Source of the DNA: Alisma plantago-aquatica
Lineage: Eukaryota; Streptophyta; Magnoliopsida; Alismatales; Alismataceae
Length of the DNA stretch: 64,000 bases
NCBI GenBank assembly: GCA_963693085.1
Contig: OY856412.1
Span: 1,061,222,744-1,061,286,743 of the forward strand
Reading direction: 5' to 3'
The position numbers and the translations under genes were made by a program. Shown piece by piece: positions 12,639 to 24,400 of the stretch (position 1 is the stretch's first letter; every line of letters begins with the position of its first letter). A model generated the notes under the pieces. That model ran no database searches. It saw nothing but the letters and a program-made list of their open reading frames with translations, and was not told where the DNA came from.

Positions 12639-12650
12639 TGGTATCAGAGC
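12639..12650 (+). promoter_or_regulatory. Tekay-like element primer-binding site (tRNA-iMet)
   Basis: TGGTATCAGAGC lies about 7 bp after the estimated 5' LTR end and before gag. This is the position and tRNA expected for chromoviruses. Confidence 0.92.
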
Positions 12651-12654
12651 TTTA

Positions 12655-13940
12655 GATTCACTGAGTCTACATGGACATAGGACTAGGGTTGTGTCTGTTC
12701 TTGTATCCTCCAGTGCATCTGATACAGCTTCTGCCTATGTAGAAGAAGAAGAAGAAGAAGAAGAAGAAGAAGAAGAAGAAGAAGATAATATGTTTGGAGA
12801 AAACGAAGAACATGCTAAGAGCGGTGTGGCTGCACCAAGAGGTGGTGCAAGGAGGCAGGTAAGAGTAGATGGAGTGCCTAAAGTGCCTCAATTCGTCCCA
12901 ACAACTATGGGAAATCCTTATTTTCAGTCAATACTTAGACAATTCATGGCCACGATTTTGCATATGGCAGATCGAGCGTTTGTACCTCAAGCAAGGACAA
13001 TTGTTTCCAATGTGGGATCCCGGGGTTCTAGGAAGACTTTTGAGAGGTTGCGACGTGTTGAGAGTTGTAGTATGTGGAGAAGACAGGCCTGATAGATGTT
13101 GACATGTCATCGATAGAGTTGGAGAAGGCCTTTAAGATCATCAATATCCCTGAGGAGGAAAACATGAAGCACGTGGTGTACTTGCTGAAGGGCGGTGTTG
13201 GCCATTTGTGAGCCATCAAGGAGGAGAAGAGGTCTGGTGTCGTGATTGGTTGTGAAGAGTTTTGGCGAGAGTTTGTGAGTTGATATTTCCCTGAGACATA
13301 TCTGGATGGGAAAATCTCACAGTTTGAGAAGATTCGATAGGGATCGATGATGATCAATAAGTACGAGGAAAAATTCATGGAGTTGTTGTGGTTTTTTCCT
13401 CACATGGATGCGACATATAAGGAGAGGATCGGGACTTTTGAGAAGGGTTTAAGCACCGAGTTGACGATAACAGTATCAGTTTTGGAGAATAGGGAGAGGT
13501 TTGCGACGTTTTTGGAGTCCATGAGAAGGATAGAGCGGTCGGCAATAGAGAAGTGTACAACTAGTGCCAAGAAGAGACCGGATCAGTTTTAGGGGCAGTC
13601 TTTTGAAGGATTCAAGAAGCCTAGGTTTTTGTCACCTCACACACAATAGAGATCAGTGATACAATCACAATGGTCATTGAGCAAGGACAGAGGTCGTAGC
13701 TTTCCATTGGTAGGAGCTCACAGTGCAGTGTTAGAATAAGTGACAGGGTCGTCTAGTCCAGAGTATGACTCAAGGAATTGCCACAAGTGTGGGAAGGTAG
13801 GGAATATCAGATGGTCTAGCCCTATGAAGGATGAGGAGGTGACATAACAATTGAGACAAAGTCAACAAGGGTCACAACAAGGACAATTCAGCAGTGGTTG
13901 GGGCAGAGGACGTGGTTAGGCATCACATATAGGATCTTTT
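12655..13940 (+). pseudogene. gag of the Tekay-like element
   Basis: A capsid-like region reads across 13110-13590, with Y-F-P-E-T and K-Y-E-E-K-F-M-E-L typical of retrotransposon gag. A zinc-knuckle remnant C-H-K-C-G-K-V-G-N lies near 13780, but its last Cys and His are lost. In-frame stops occur at several places and at least one frame change is needed near 13090. The N-terminal part carries a run of Glu encoded by a GAA/GAG microsatellite at 12739-12786. Confidence 0.8.
12739..12786 (+). repeat. GAA trinucleotide microsatellite
   Basis: About 16 uninterrupted GAA units inside the decayed gag. Confidence 0.95.
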
Positions 13941-14084
13941 GGGCGGGCCAGCAGAGAATGGGATGACAGCAGGCAACAACTCCATTCTACGCCATGAGTC
14001 AGCTGGAGGGAGTGGTCAATCCATGGGTTGTGATAGGTCACATGGAAAATTTTCATTCAAATATGTCTACATTTTCTTTTTGTA

Positions 14085-15890
14085 TCTATTTTTGTTTACC
14101 CGGGTGCGACACACTATTTTATCACCAGATAGGTAATCTATAGTTTTTCTTTGCATGTTAGTCCTAGATATGATAGTCTCCTTATACAAACCCCTCTCAT
14201 TGGTTCCTTCAAGATGCGAGAGGTGAGTCCAACATGCGTTCTTTCTTCCTCAGTACGCAACATTCAAGTGGATCTTATGCCGCTTGACATGCATAGATTT
14301 GATGTGATCCTTGGAATAGATACCTTGGAGAAGTATCGGGTGGTCTTGGACTGTAGTTCCAAGGTGAAGATGTTTCATGACAGTGATGTTGCGTGGGTCT
14401 TCCAAGGAGATAGGAAGATTCTTCTAACGTGCTTGGTATTAGCAATGATGGTAGAGACGTTGATAAGACAAGGGTGTGAGGTTTTCTTAGTGCAAGTTAT
14501 GGATACCAATGTGAGGAGTCCTAGTATCCAAGAGGTTCATGTTGTATGAGAGTTTGAGGACATTTTCCCTGATAAGTTTCTTGGTGTTCCCCTTCCTAAA
14601 GAGATTGATTTTGAGATCAATCTGGTTCTTGGTAAACGGCCGATAGCGCAACCTCCGTATAGGATGGCATCGGCGAAGATGTAAGAGTTGAAGAAGTAGT
14701 TGCATGAACTACTATAAAAAGGTTTTATTAAGTTGAGCACTTCTCCTTGGGGTGCTTCCGCATTGTTTATGAAAAAGAAAGATGGATCTATGAGGTTGTG
14801 CATCGACTACTGATAGTTGAACAAAATGACAATCAAGAATAAGTATCATTTTCCAAGGATAGATGATCTGTTTGATCAGTTGAGACATCTTAAAGTGTTC
14901 TCCAAGATTGATCTGAGGTCTGGTTGTCACCAGTTGCGGATCAAGGAAAATGACATACCCAAGTTAGATTTTAGGACTAGGTATGGTCATTATGAGTTCA
15001 TTGTTATGCTGTTTGGGCTAACCAATGCGCTGGAAGCATTCATGGACCTAGTGAATGGGGTGTTTAGGTCGTACCTTGACCCCTTTGTGGTGGTGTTCAT
15101 CGATGACATCTTGATATACTCCATAGACAGTCAGAAATATGAGCAACATCTACGTCAAGCATTGATTTTGTTGAGACAACACCAGTTGTATGCCAAATTC
15201 ATCAAGTGTGAGTTTTGGCTGAAGGAGGTGTCTTTCCTTGGGCACATGATATCTAGTGAGGGTGTTTGTGTGAAACCCAAGAAGGTAAAATCTATGTTAG
15301 AGTGGGAGTAGTCAAAGATGCTGGCAGAAGTTTGCAGTTTTCTGGGTTTGACAGGATACTACACGAGATTCATCAAGAACTTTAGTTCTATATCATTACC
15401 CCTAACAAAAATGATGAGGAAGGGTGTACCTTTTGTTTGGAATGACAAGTGTAACATTACTTCCAATTGTTAAAGTAGAAGTTGACCAATGAACCAATGT
15501 TAGTGTTGCCAAAACAAGGAAAGGGTTATATCATCTTTTGCGATGTATTAAAGAATGGCTTGGGTTGTGTGCTGATGCAAGCCAAGAATGTGGTTTCTTT
15601 TGCTTTGCAACAGCTTAAGAAACATGAGGAGAACTATCCAACACACGATCTAGAGCTTTCTGTAATAGTCCATGCTTTGAAGATCTGGAGGCATTACCTT
15701 TACAGTAAGAAGTTTCAGATCTTCACTGACCACAAGAATCTACAGTACATCTTCTCAAAGCAAGGGTTTAATATGTGACAGAGACGCTAGATGGGATTGA
15801 TCAAAGATTATTACTTCACCATAGACTTCCATCTAGAGAAGGCAGACGTGGTGGGGAATGCTTTGAGTAAGAAATCTTCTTCGCCATAAT
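14085..15890 (+). pseudogene. pol: protease, reverse transcriptase and RNase H (Ty3/gypsy)
   Basis: The protease remnant P-G-A-T-H lies near 14100, with F-D-V-I-L-G-I-D near 14300. RT follows with I-D-L-R-S-G-C-H-Q near 14910, the catalytic F-I-D-D-I-L-I-Y-S near 15100 (Y-V-D-D variant) and F-L-G-H near 15235. RNase H has D near 15540, H-D-L-E-L near 15645 and F-T-D-H-K-N-L near 15720. Stops at 14684, 14699, 14714, 14812-14817, 15309 and others fall where the family has Gln, Arg or Trp. This fits CAG/CAA, CGA or TGG decay. Confidence 0.92.
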
Positions 15891-16089
15891 TTGCTGACAA
15901 CACATAGTTGTTTTCCTTAGTGTGCCATAAGCGAGACATGTTTGTGATGCTTTGTCAGATGAATGTGAAGTTGGAGGTCTCCTTGTTGGTAGGCCTATAA
16001 GCACAGTTACAAGTGAATCCAACCTTGTTACAGTAGATCGGATATGTGCAACAGAATGATACTGTGATATAGGAGATCCGATCAGAGTT

Positions 16090-16313
16090 GGGAAGTGAGA
16101 AGCATGAGGGCTTCTGTGAGACAGATGCTGGGATAGTGTTATTCCATGGCATGATAGATGTATCAGATGTTGATAGCTTGAGGAATATGGTTTTGGAGGA
16201 GGCTCACTCTTCAATGTACACTATTCATCCAAGCAGTACCAAGATGTACTACAACTTGAAGGATCTGTATTGGTGGCCTGGATTGAAGCGTGACATGGTT
16301 GCATTTGTGGCAA
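16090..16313 (+). pseudogene. integrase N-terminal part, upstream of the CACTA insertion
   Basis: H-P-S-S-T-K-M-Y followed by Y-W-W-P-G-L-K-R-D-M is the His part of the HHCC integrase zinc finger. The reading breaks at 16313. The Cys pair continues at 20306 as C-P-V-C-Q-Q. Dropping the CACTA plus one CAA copy leaves the frame uninterrupted, so integrase was readable at this spot when the CACTA inserted. Confidence 0.9.
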
Positions 16314-16324
16314 CACTACTACAG

Positions 16325-16900
16325 AACCTACCTTTAGTGTCGGTTATTTAAAGCCTTTAGTGTCGGTTTATAAGCGACACCTATGTGGGCGACACTAAAA
16401 GCTCAACCATTAGGCGTCGGTTCCAAAACCGACGCCCAAACTCTTCGCGCGCCACCGAAAGCGCGCCATCAGGGGACTATAGGCGTCGGTTATTAGATAA
16501 GAAACCGACACCCAAACTCTTCACGCGCTATCGAAAACGCACCATCATGGGACTATAGGCGTCGGTTATTAGTTAAGAAACTGACGCCCAAACCCTTCGC
16601 GCCACAGAAAGGGCGCAATGTTGGGCACTATCAGTGTCGGTTATAAGTAAAAAACCGACGCCATATATCTTCGCGCCACGGTCGTGCTGGCCAGCACGGC
16701 CGTGTTGTTAAGGGAATAGATGTCGGTTACGAGTAGGAAACCGACACTGTAACTACGTGTTGTATGGTCAGGTGCCACGGCCGTGCTGGCCAGCACGACC
16801 GTAGTGTTAAGGAAATAGACGTCGGTTATTTGATAAGAAACTGACACTATAACATTATGTGTCAGTTATTTAAAAATAATCGACGCCTATTGTTTTTTTT
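16325..16900. repeat. CACTA left subterminal repeats
   Basis: Multiple copies of TGTCGGTTAT and its inverted partner AAACCGAC, in pairs spaced by GC-rich segments (16340-16460, 16485-16590, 16625-16660, 16725-16830). GCCACGGCCGTGCTGGCC-like palindromes lie near 16674-16800. Confidence 0.88.
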
Positions 16901-17282
16901 TGTCAGTCTGCAGACCTGTTGTGGCTGGTCGCAGGATGAGAAACTTGTTCAGTTCAGTTATGAACTGTAGGTTTTACGACATCCATTGATATCAGTCGAC
17001 AACAAGCCGCAAACCTGCAAAATTAACAATAAAAAAGTAGCACATGCATTTAGCAATGCAACCTGCAGTTCCATTTTATTTTCACACATTTATAAACATT
17101 CACACATGCTAGCAATCTTTAGTTCCATTCTTTCACATTCACACATGTAGAAACATTCATATAGCAACCAACACTTTCATTCATTTTCACTCAGACACAT
17201 GTAGAAACATCAAGACATGTAGAAACATTCACACATATATTATAATTCAGAAATTCATTTACAAAATATCATTGTTTAGTCA

Positions 17283-18276
17283 TTATTCGCTATCAGGATC
17301 CCAATTATATTTTAAAGCCCCCACTATTTGTATGGTTGTTGCCCAATCTTCTCTTAGTTCATTTAATTCTCCCATCGTATAGGGAGCATTAACATTTGGT
17401 AAGTCCTTTCCTGTAATGGGGTCAGCTTTAAACACCTGTAAAGAGAATGATGTATATATATAATTAATGAGCTATAAATAAGATTGATATATTTCGATCA
17501 TATTATCTAATGAGACTATATAATACCTGAGCAATACACTCGATATCCAGTGCGGCATGTTTGATAATCATGTGCATATATCGCATGACATAGTATCCGC
17601 ATGCCCATCTGTTGTCTTGTGTAGCACACTATAAATTCAAACATACAAAATATTAAAAAATACAACTAATTAAGCATTGTTAACATAAATAATATATACA
17701 TATATTGCAGTCGGGAACTTACTTTCACGTTCTTCTAAATTATTGGCTGGTTCTTTTTCGTGGGGACCTTTCCTCCAGCCTTTTTGTACTCCTCAAAACC
17801 CCTACATGTTAATGTAACACAGAACATTGCAATTAAATAGTAATGTAATAACATATGTTAACGGATATGAAAAATGAAATATTTCTCACCGGAATATTGC
17901 CATTTTCATTATGTGTCCAAATCTTGTATTCAATTTACCCCCCTTAGGATCTAGATAATACACAGTGAACGTCTCGGGGGCAATAACCAGTAACTCCCAA
18001 TGCCTACCCCTAGAGGAAAAAAAGTTAAAAATTAATAACTCAGAATCCACAATAAAATGTAATTTTCTTAAGACCAAATTATAATAAGCAAATTAAACTT
18101 ACTCTACATTGAATGGAGCCATTATCACCATCTTCTTTTTTACAGCAAAATTTGAAAAAGCCTCACAGCAGTATTGTTGAACTGATGTAGGGTCTTTAGC
18201 TACTAGACTAATCAAAGATGGAATCAAAAACCCTACATGTTCGAATCCAAAATCTGCACATATGTTGTCTAAGTAG
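17283..18276 (-). pseudogene. ULP1-like (C48) cysteine peptidase, C-terminal exons, CACTA-borne
   Basis: Six exons can be drawn on the minus strand with GT-AG borders: 18276-18103, 18009-17890, 17801-17725, 17628-17527 and 17435-17283, with a possible earlier one lost. Joined, they give the catalytic core of a Ulp1/SENP-type peptidase: V-I-M-A-P-F-N, the His in G-R-H-W-E-L-L-V, the Asp in Y-Y-L-D-P-K-G, and Gln and Cys in T-Q-D-N-R-W-A-C-G-Y-Y-V-M. All four expected active-site residues are present. One in-frame TAG interrupts the exon at 17725-17801. The N-terminal part is missing beyond 18276, where a Copia-derived repeat begins. ULP-like genes are known passengers of plant CACTA and Mutator-like elements. 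Whether this one was ever functional is unknown. The exon count readable here is five with confidence. Confidence 0.85.
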
Positions 18277-18293
18277 CTGCAAAATATGTATTA

Positions 18294-18598
18294 ATTGAGG
18301 GCAATTTAGGGAAAAGTTCATCATTTACATTCCAAGCATGTCACATGTGTGCATTACAGTTCATCATTAAGCAAGAAGGGTGATTAGGATTCTCAATATA
18401 CTCAACAATGAAACAAGTTTCCGAAAGAGGTTTGGTGAAGATATCTATAACTTACTTAAACATTCAATTATGAAGTAAATATATACTTAATTCAGAATAG
18501 CATGACGCACAAAGTTGCAGTCAACATCATTATGCTTTGTTCTATCATGGACTATCAGATTGGTATAATGTGGATTAGGGTCTAGGGTTAACAAATAC
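18294..18598 (-). repeat. direct repeat R1, Copia RNase H fragment
   Basis: About 0.3 kb, nearly identical to 18993-19290. On the minus strand it reads T-K-H-N-D-V-D-C-N-F-V and D-I-F-T-K-P-L-S-E-T, the C-terminal signature of Copia RNase H, with stops. Copia-derived debris was therefore captured into the CACTA and then duplicated. Confidence 0.82.
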
Positions 18599-18651
18599 AT
18601 GTGATGTCATTCTTATATATAATAAATGTACATGTACCACCTATCCCATCC

Positions 18652-18840
18652 TTGAACACCTAATCTCACTAGTAAGTGTATAATGTGTATTGGGTTTTCA
18701 AGAAAATTTCGGCAGCATTTCCTCGTTGTTCTCCAAGTACATATGTACTTAGAGAACAAACGGGGAAATGCTGCCGAAATTTTCTTGAAAACCCAATACA
18801 CATTATACACTTACATCCTAAGTGAGATTAGGTGTTTAAG
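18652..18840. repeat. near-perfect ~190 bp palindrome
   Basis: The left arm runs from CTTGAACACCTAATCTCACT to CATTTCC. The right arm is its reverse complement, with small differences and a short centre near 18730-18760 around ACATATGT. Transcription of either strand would give a long hairpin. It lies between the two Copia-derived direct repeats. A smaller stem (TCCAAGATTTACT / AGTAAATCTTGGA) follows near 18862-18894. Confidence 0.9.
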
Positions 18841-18992
18841 AACAGTCCCAAACCGGGGACTATCCAAGATTTACTCCTAATGAGTAAATCTTGGACGGGT
18901 TTCTAGGCCAACAAATAATGTGTTGTCATTCTTATACCTAAAATCCTAGTTCTTCAAGTTAGGGTGATTATTGATGTCTTTAAAAGCATGAT

Positions 18993-19290
18993 TGGCAATT
19001 TAGGGAAAAGTTCATCATTTACATTCCAAGCATGTCACATGTGTGCATTACAGTTCATCATTAAGCAAGAAGGGTGATTAGGATTCTCAATATACTCAAC
19101 AATGAAACAAGTTTCCGAAAGAGGTTTGGTGAAGATATCTATAACTTACATAAACATTCAATTATGAAGTAAATATACACTTAACTCAGAATAGCATGAC
19201 GCACAAAGTTCCAGTCAACATCATTATGCTTTGTTCTATCATGGACTATCAGATTGGTATAATGTGGATTAGGGTCTAGGGTTAAAAAAA
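18993..19290 (-). repeat. direct repeat R2, Copia RNase H fragment
   Basis: Second copy of R1, same orientation. It begins GGCAATTTAGGGAAAAG and ends in GGGTCTAGGGTTA. The few differences from R1 suggest a recent duplication relative to the age of the Copia debris. Confidence 0.85.
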
Positions 19291-19700
19291 TTAAAAAAAC
19301 GCCCAGCAGGGCACCTGACGATTTTGCTCCAGGGCACCTGCAGGGCTTGACCTAGCCTAGGCAGAGGAAGGAAGGAGGAAGAAGTCGGCGTACCTTGAGG
19401 GCAGAGGAAGAAGGCCCGACCATAGCAGAGGAGAGTAGTTGGAGGTGAAGCTGGCAGCGCCGGAGCATAGGAGAGCAGCTGGCAGCGCCGGAGCAGAGGA
19501 GAGCGCCGGCGGCGAGGATCAAAGGAGAACTGCGGCGACGAGCGACGAGCAACGGCGACGGCAACGGCGGTGAGCGGCGTGCGAGGAGACGAACGGCGGC
19601 GCGGGGGAGCCAACCGGCAACGACGGCGGGCAGCAATCGGGGGAAATCACCAGACCTAGCGCACGACGCAATGAAACAGAGACAATGGGGAAAAGTTGTG
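19291..19700 (-). other. GC-rich leader-like segment of the CACTA
   Basis: A sharp GC-rich block (GGCAGCGCCGGAGC, GGCGACGGCAACGG and similar) sits in an AT-rich context. It reads as low-complexity Arg/Pro/Ser peptides. It lies at the right end, upstream of the minus-strand ULP exons, so it may be the promoter/first-exon region of the element's leftward transcript. No recognised protein. Confidence 0.45.
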
Positions 19701-19704
19701 TTTG

Positions 19705-20285
19705 CGGGGCTATTAACTGTACCATAGGTGTCAGTTATTCAAAAAAACTGACAACTAAAACTAACCGTGTCGGTTCTGCACAACAACCGACACCAATACT
19801 TGATTATAGTCGTCGATTTTTAACTACAAACAAACCGACGTCTATATTCATATGCCAATTAAAAAAATCGTTCTCAATTTATGACCATAGTCGTCGGTTT
19901 CTACTTCAAATCGACGCTTAAAGGGTGTGAAAAATTCCCCGCGGACAGCGCGGGAAAACTCATAAGTGTAGGTCATTGTAGTAAAACCGAAGCCCAAAAT
20001 GTGCCCAATTTCTGTCTCACGAATACCCTTTAGTCGTCGGTTTTTTAATTATCAACCGACGCCATATGTCAAATTTTGGAGGTAATTTTTTTTGCTGGAA
20101 ATTTTGGATTTGGCGGTTAATTTTAGGTGTCGTTTTTTTATTAAGTAACTGACACTTAATAAAAGCGGTACCCGTGTCTGGTCGCCCTTCATAATTGGAT
20201 GTCGGTTTATGTTATCAACCGACACCGTAGAGTTTAGGTGTCAATTTATTTATACAACTGACACCTTGAAAAGTGACTTTATAAG
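19705..20285. repeat. CACTA right subterminal repeats
   Basis: Repeated GTCGGTT / AACCGAC pairs (19765-19790, 19810-19840, 19888-19915, 20033-20062, 20200-20225). They mirror the left subterminal region. Confidence 0.85.
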
Positions 20286-20302
20286 CCATTTCTATAGTAG
20301 TG

Positions 20303-21445
20303 CAAGATGTCCAGTGTGTCAGCAGGTCAAGGATAAACAACAGAAGCTTATAGGGACGTTGCAACTATTGCCAATACCATAGTGGAAATGGGATCATGTC
20401 ACTATGGACTTTGTGATTCATCTGTCTAGGATATCCAAAGGACATGATTCCATTTGGGTAATAGTTGACAAGCTGACCAATACAACACACTTTTTGTCTG
20501 TGAATATGACATATATAGCTGAAAAGTTAGCGCATGCATTTGTATGGTATCCCAACAACTATAGTATCTAATAGAGGTCCTCGGTTCTCTAGTTATTCTT
20601 GGGAATGTATGCACACAACTATGGGTACTTAGTTGAGGTTCAATACAATGTTTCACCCAAAGTCAGATGGTCAATCTGAGAGGACAATCTAGATCTTGGA
20701 AGATCTTTTGAGGGCTTGTGTTCTATAATTTTTGGGCAATAAGAATGTGCACTTGAGTCTGGCAGAGTTTTCCTACAATAAAAGCTATCAGAGGAGCATC
20801 AACATGGCATCATATGAAGCCTTTTATGGAAGGTGTTTTCATTCACTTTTGTGCTGGTATGAGACTAACAAGTATCAATTTTTGGGTCATGAGCTTGTGC
20901 AGTAAACCATAGAGAAGATTGAAGTGATATAGCATCAACTGAAAGCAGCCCAAGACATGCAGAAATTATATGTTGATAATTGTCATTGGCCCTTGGAGTT
21001 CCAAGTGGGAGGCAAGGTGTACCTCAAGGTGTCTCCTTGGAAAGGTGTTTTGAGGTGTGAGAAGAAGGGTACGTTGGTCCCCAGGTTTATGGGACCTTAC
21101 CCTGTGATGGCATGTGTTGGAAAGGTGGCATACAAGTTCGAGTTGCCACCAAAGATGCACATGTTGCATCAAAATTTTCATGTTTTGATGTTGAGGAAGT
21201 GCCATCCTGATACATAGTTGGTGTTGCAACCAGTAGAGGTTGAGTTGGAAGAACATATGTCGTATGCGGAAGGTCCTAGGTTGATCTTGGATCGGAGGGT
21301 CAAGAAGTTAAAGAAGAAGGACATCGTGTTGGTTATGGTTTCATGGCATCATCTTGGTATAGAGGAAGACATGTGGATTTGTAGTAGGATATGTGTAGGA
21401 AGTACCCATCTCTCTTCGGGTAGGATTTTGGGGGCGAAATCCTTG
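20303..21445 (+). pseudogene. integrase remainder and C-terminal chromodomain
   Basis: C-P-V-C-Q-Q completes the zinc finger. The core is recognisable as H-V-T-M-D-F-V near 20400 and H-P-K-S-D-G-Q-S-E-R near 20655. The C-terminal region follows at 20957-21200, with W-P-L-E-F-Q-V-G-G-K-V-Y-L-K, G-P-Y-P-V and H-Q-N-F-H-V. A chromodomain-like tail runs at about 21280-21400: I-L-D-R-R-V-K-K-L-K-K-K then V-S-W-H-H-L-G-I-E-E-D-M-W. The chromodomain places the element among Tekay-type chromoviruses. Several stops make it non-functional. Confidence 0.9.
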
Positions 21446-21460
21446 TTAGGGGTTTATAGT

Positions 21461-24400
21461 TGTAAGACCCCTAACCTAGCTTTATGCTTGATCTTTATTT
21501 ATTAACATAATAAGTTGCTTAAAACCTTAACCTAATCATGTGATGTGCCTTAATAACATGTGACATGTTTATGTTTTCAGTTTGGACCAGTTTGGTTGAT
21601 GTTTGAGCTAGCTATGCTATATGTATGCTTGTTTTGGACCAAGTTGCAATTTACCCATGTTGCGGGTTTATCTTGCAATTTGTCACATGTTTGATGTGCC
21701 TCTTGTGTTTTGGTATCATTTTGGAGAGAGTGATGCTTAGGTTTTCCTTATTGTACCTTGGTTGATGAAGTGGTGACATGTGTTGATGTTTCTAGGGTTT
21801 GCATGGATGCCCTCGCTTGGATGTTGACCTTGTGTGTGAGTAGCGATCGATGTGCTTTCTTGGCCTTGTTTTGTTACGATCAAAGTGGTTTTGATATGTA
21901 CCTTGTGCCTCTTGTGGTCAATGAGCCTTGAACCCCTCTTCTTGGTCGCTAGGGTTCTAGGGATTTGATCACCCTTGTGTGTGTAGTGGTCACAACACCT
22001 TGATGGACTGCAACACATCTTCTTCGATCGATGGTCATGTGGACAAAGTGAGGTCTCTACCCTAACTAGGTTTTAATGATCTTGTTGCATGCATGAGTTG
22101 AGTGCTTGTGTGGGTGTTATTATAGGGAAATACTGCATCAGATAGGCAGCGGAAACAAAAAGTTTACTGATATATTTCCCATAAACCAGTTGATTGCGTC
22201 AACAACTATGCAATGGGAAGGATGGTTTCACGAAGATATACCTGGTACAGGAGCAAGTCCAATGAAAATCCTCATCGATGTAGACGTGCACTCAGTCTTG
22301 GATTGTGTCTGTGCAGCTGTTAGTTGCATGGGGACTCGTCTGACTGCTCCTCCCAGGACAGCAGACTTAGACAACTGGTGCAGTGGCTTCTCTGATTTCA
22401 CCATATACTGCGAGTTGAAGTTGCCCTCCTAGCAGTAGTGAAAGGACTCTTGCCTCTAGAGTAGTCCACATGGACCAACTAGAACTCCTATTGTCCTGCT
22501 AGAATGGACAGGAAGGAGTTGTCTCTCCCGTTGGCATACTAGTCACCAACCTTCTCTCCCACAACAATGATCGCCAGTTGTTTTTTTTTCTTGTAGCTAT
22601 CCCTCCTTAGTCAGGTAGGACTTTCTTAGGCTCTCGTGATTACCACAACCAGAGAGGACAACGTTTTCCAGATCAATTGATTCTCAATTGTCTGTGTTGT
22701 GTTTTAGGAAGCCCCTGGTACCCCTCTGTATATAGGCGGGGTTTGGGCCAGGGTTCCCAGTATGTGCAAGAGTAGAAAGGACTGGAAGATCTTGAATTTT
22801 CACAACAATTATGGGAATCCCACAACCTGCGATAGCCCAACAGTCGTCTGGCATGCCAAACGGCCAGATGGTCATTTGTCTCAACCTAGACAGCTACTTG
22901 GTTGTTTCCCGATTGTACACAAAATTGGCAACTCAATTACCATTAATGTTTGACATTGATTTTCTTGTACAACAAGTAATGTACAAGCAAAATAAATAGG
23001 GAAATGTCTAGAACCTTCCCTCGACCAAACTGGACCATCTCGCCCATGCAAGACGGCCATCTCGGTCACCCAGATGGTCATCTAGTGACCTGAGTCAGCC
23101 AGTTGGTTGGGTCGGTTCTCTTCTTAGCCAATTTCAACTCAAATCAACCCTGACTCTCCAGTCTCCTGTATCAACACTTAAGAGGGTCGTTTGGCACTCT
23201 CTAGATGCCCGTCTCAACACTTGAGATGGCCATTTGACAATGTTGTCAAGCTTCTTGTTGTGTGGATCAATTACCTAAATATTTTAGCAATTAATTCAAT
23301 TGTCATTCAAGATTCAAATTCTCTTCTAGATGAGTTCCTATGTGTGTGACCCTATAGGTCCCATATTACGCTGGCAATGAATGTCCATAACGCTTTATGA
23401 CATCACAAGCAATGAGCGGTGCCTGGTCACACATCATTGCTCCCCAAGTAAATGGAAAGTTGGAGAACAACTTCAACCTACAATCTGTGCATGGTGTTAA
23501 AGTATTTGTATAGTTCCTTTGTCACTGATATCCAGATTGAACTAGAGGCATGGGGCAGTCACCCTCAATATTATTCAATTTGTTCCTTGAATCAGAGCAG
23601 ACTGCCTGAGATATATGTAAACTCAATATCACATATTGACTCACATGTGCATGCAATGCTTTTCTCAGTCTCTCTAATCAAGAGGCCCAGGATATCATAC
23701 TCTCTTAGGAGGGACAAATCCCATACCTATCACTCACAGTCAATCCCCATGTGTCACAATCACCCAATCATTACCTATATAGAAACCCTATTTCAGGATT
23801 GCATTTGATGATCAAAGTGTACTGAATGGCATGTGATGAGTATAGTGATTTCACGTCGAAGAACCACAACCACCACCATCATTGTGAGAGTTGACTAAGA
23901 CTACCAGTATGATGGCTTCCATGTGTCAGTCTCACACTGGGACTGTCTGATACATTGTTCCTTAACATTTGTGTGCTTAGTTTGATATCACCATATCAAT
24001 AAGATTTTGTTGTCAACCAACTCACACTCTAATCTTACGTGTTATTGTTGTCTATCTACCTTCTACAAAAACAACAACTGACCAAGGACATAAAGAGAAC
24101 ATATATACTCTTAACACATGTATGATCTCATTCTTCTAAGCCACGTACTTGAAGACATACTTTATTGAGTAATATCATTCTCTAGACATTTATTATGTTA
24201 TTTCATTATCTCAAAACTGAACAAATAGAATAAATTTGAAGCTTGTATTTTATTAATAATCAAAGCATTTACATTTATACCATTAGAATCATCACATGAT
24301 TGGCTCTCTAAGCATATACACTAATAGTTATATGGTGCACAAGCGGCATGTTTAGTTGGACACCTAACCTTCCTCACCTCTCACCTATCCTTGAGTATTT

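Larger units (their letters stand above)
16314..20302 (-). mobile_element. CACTA (En/Spm) DNA transposon, 3989 bp, inside integrase
   Basis: The left end is CACTACTACAGAA and the right end TTCTATAGTAGTG, inverted CACTA termini. They are flanked by a 3-bp duplication CAA at 16311-16313 and 20303-20305. Both subterminal regions are packed with GTCGGTT / AACCGAC repeats, as in the transposase-binding regions of the family. The interior holds C-terminal exons of a ULP1-like peptidase gene and a GC-rich leader, both on the minus strand. It also holds a duplicated Copia fragment and a palindrome. No TNP2-like transposase was seen, so it is probably non-autonomous. Confidence 0.95.

Noticed and set aside
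12639..12650. tRNA gene hint (TGGTATCAGAGC)
   Set aside because: This is the complement of the iMet tRNA 3' end, acting as a primer site. No cloverleaf surrounds it here, at 3317 or at 54514.
19269..19725. Arg/Ala-rich proteins on the minus strand
   Set aside because: Compositional frames in a GC-rich block of the CACTA. No known domain, so treated as a leader-like segment only.
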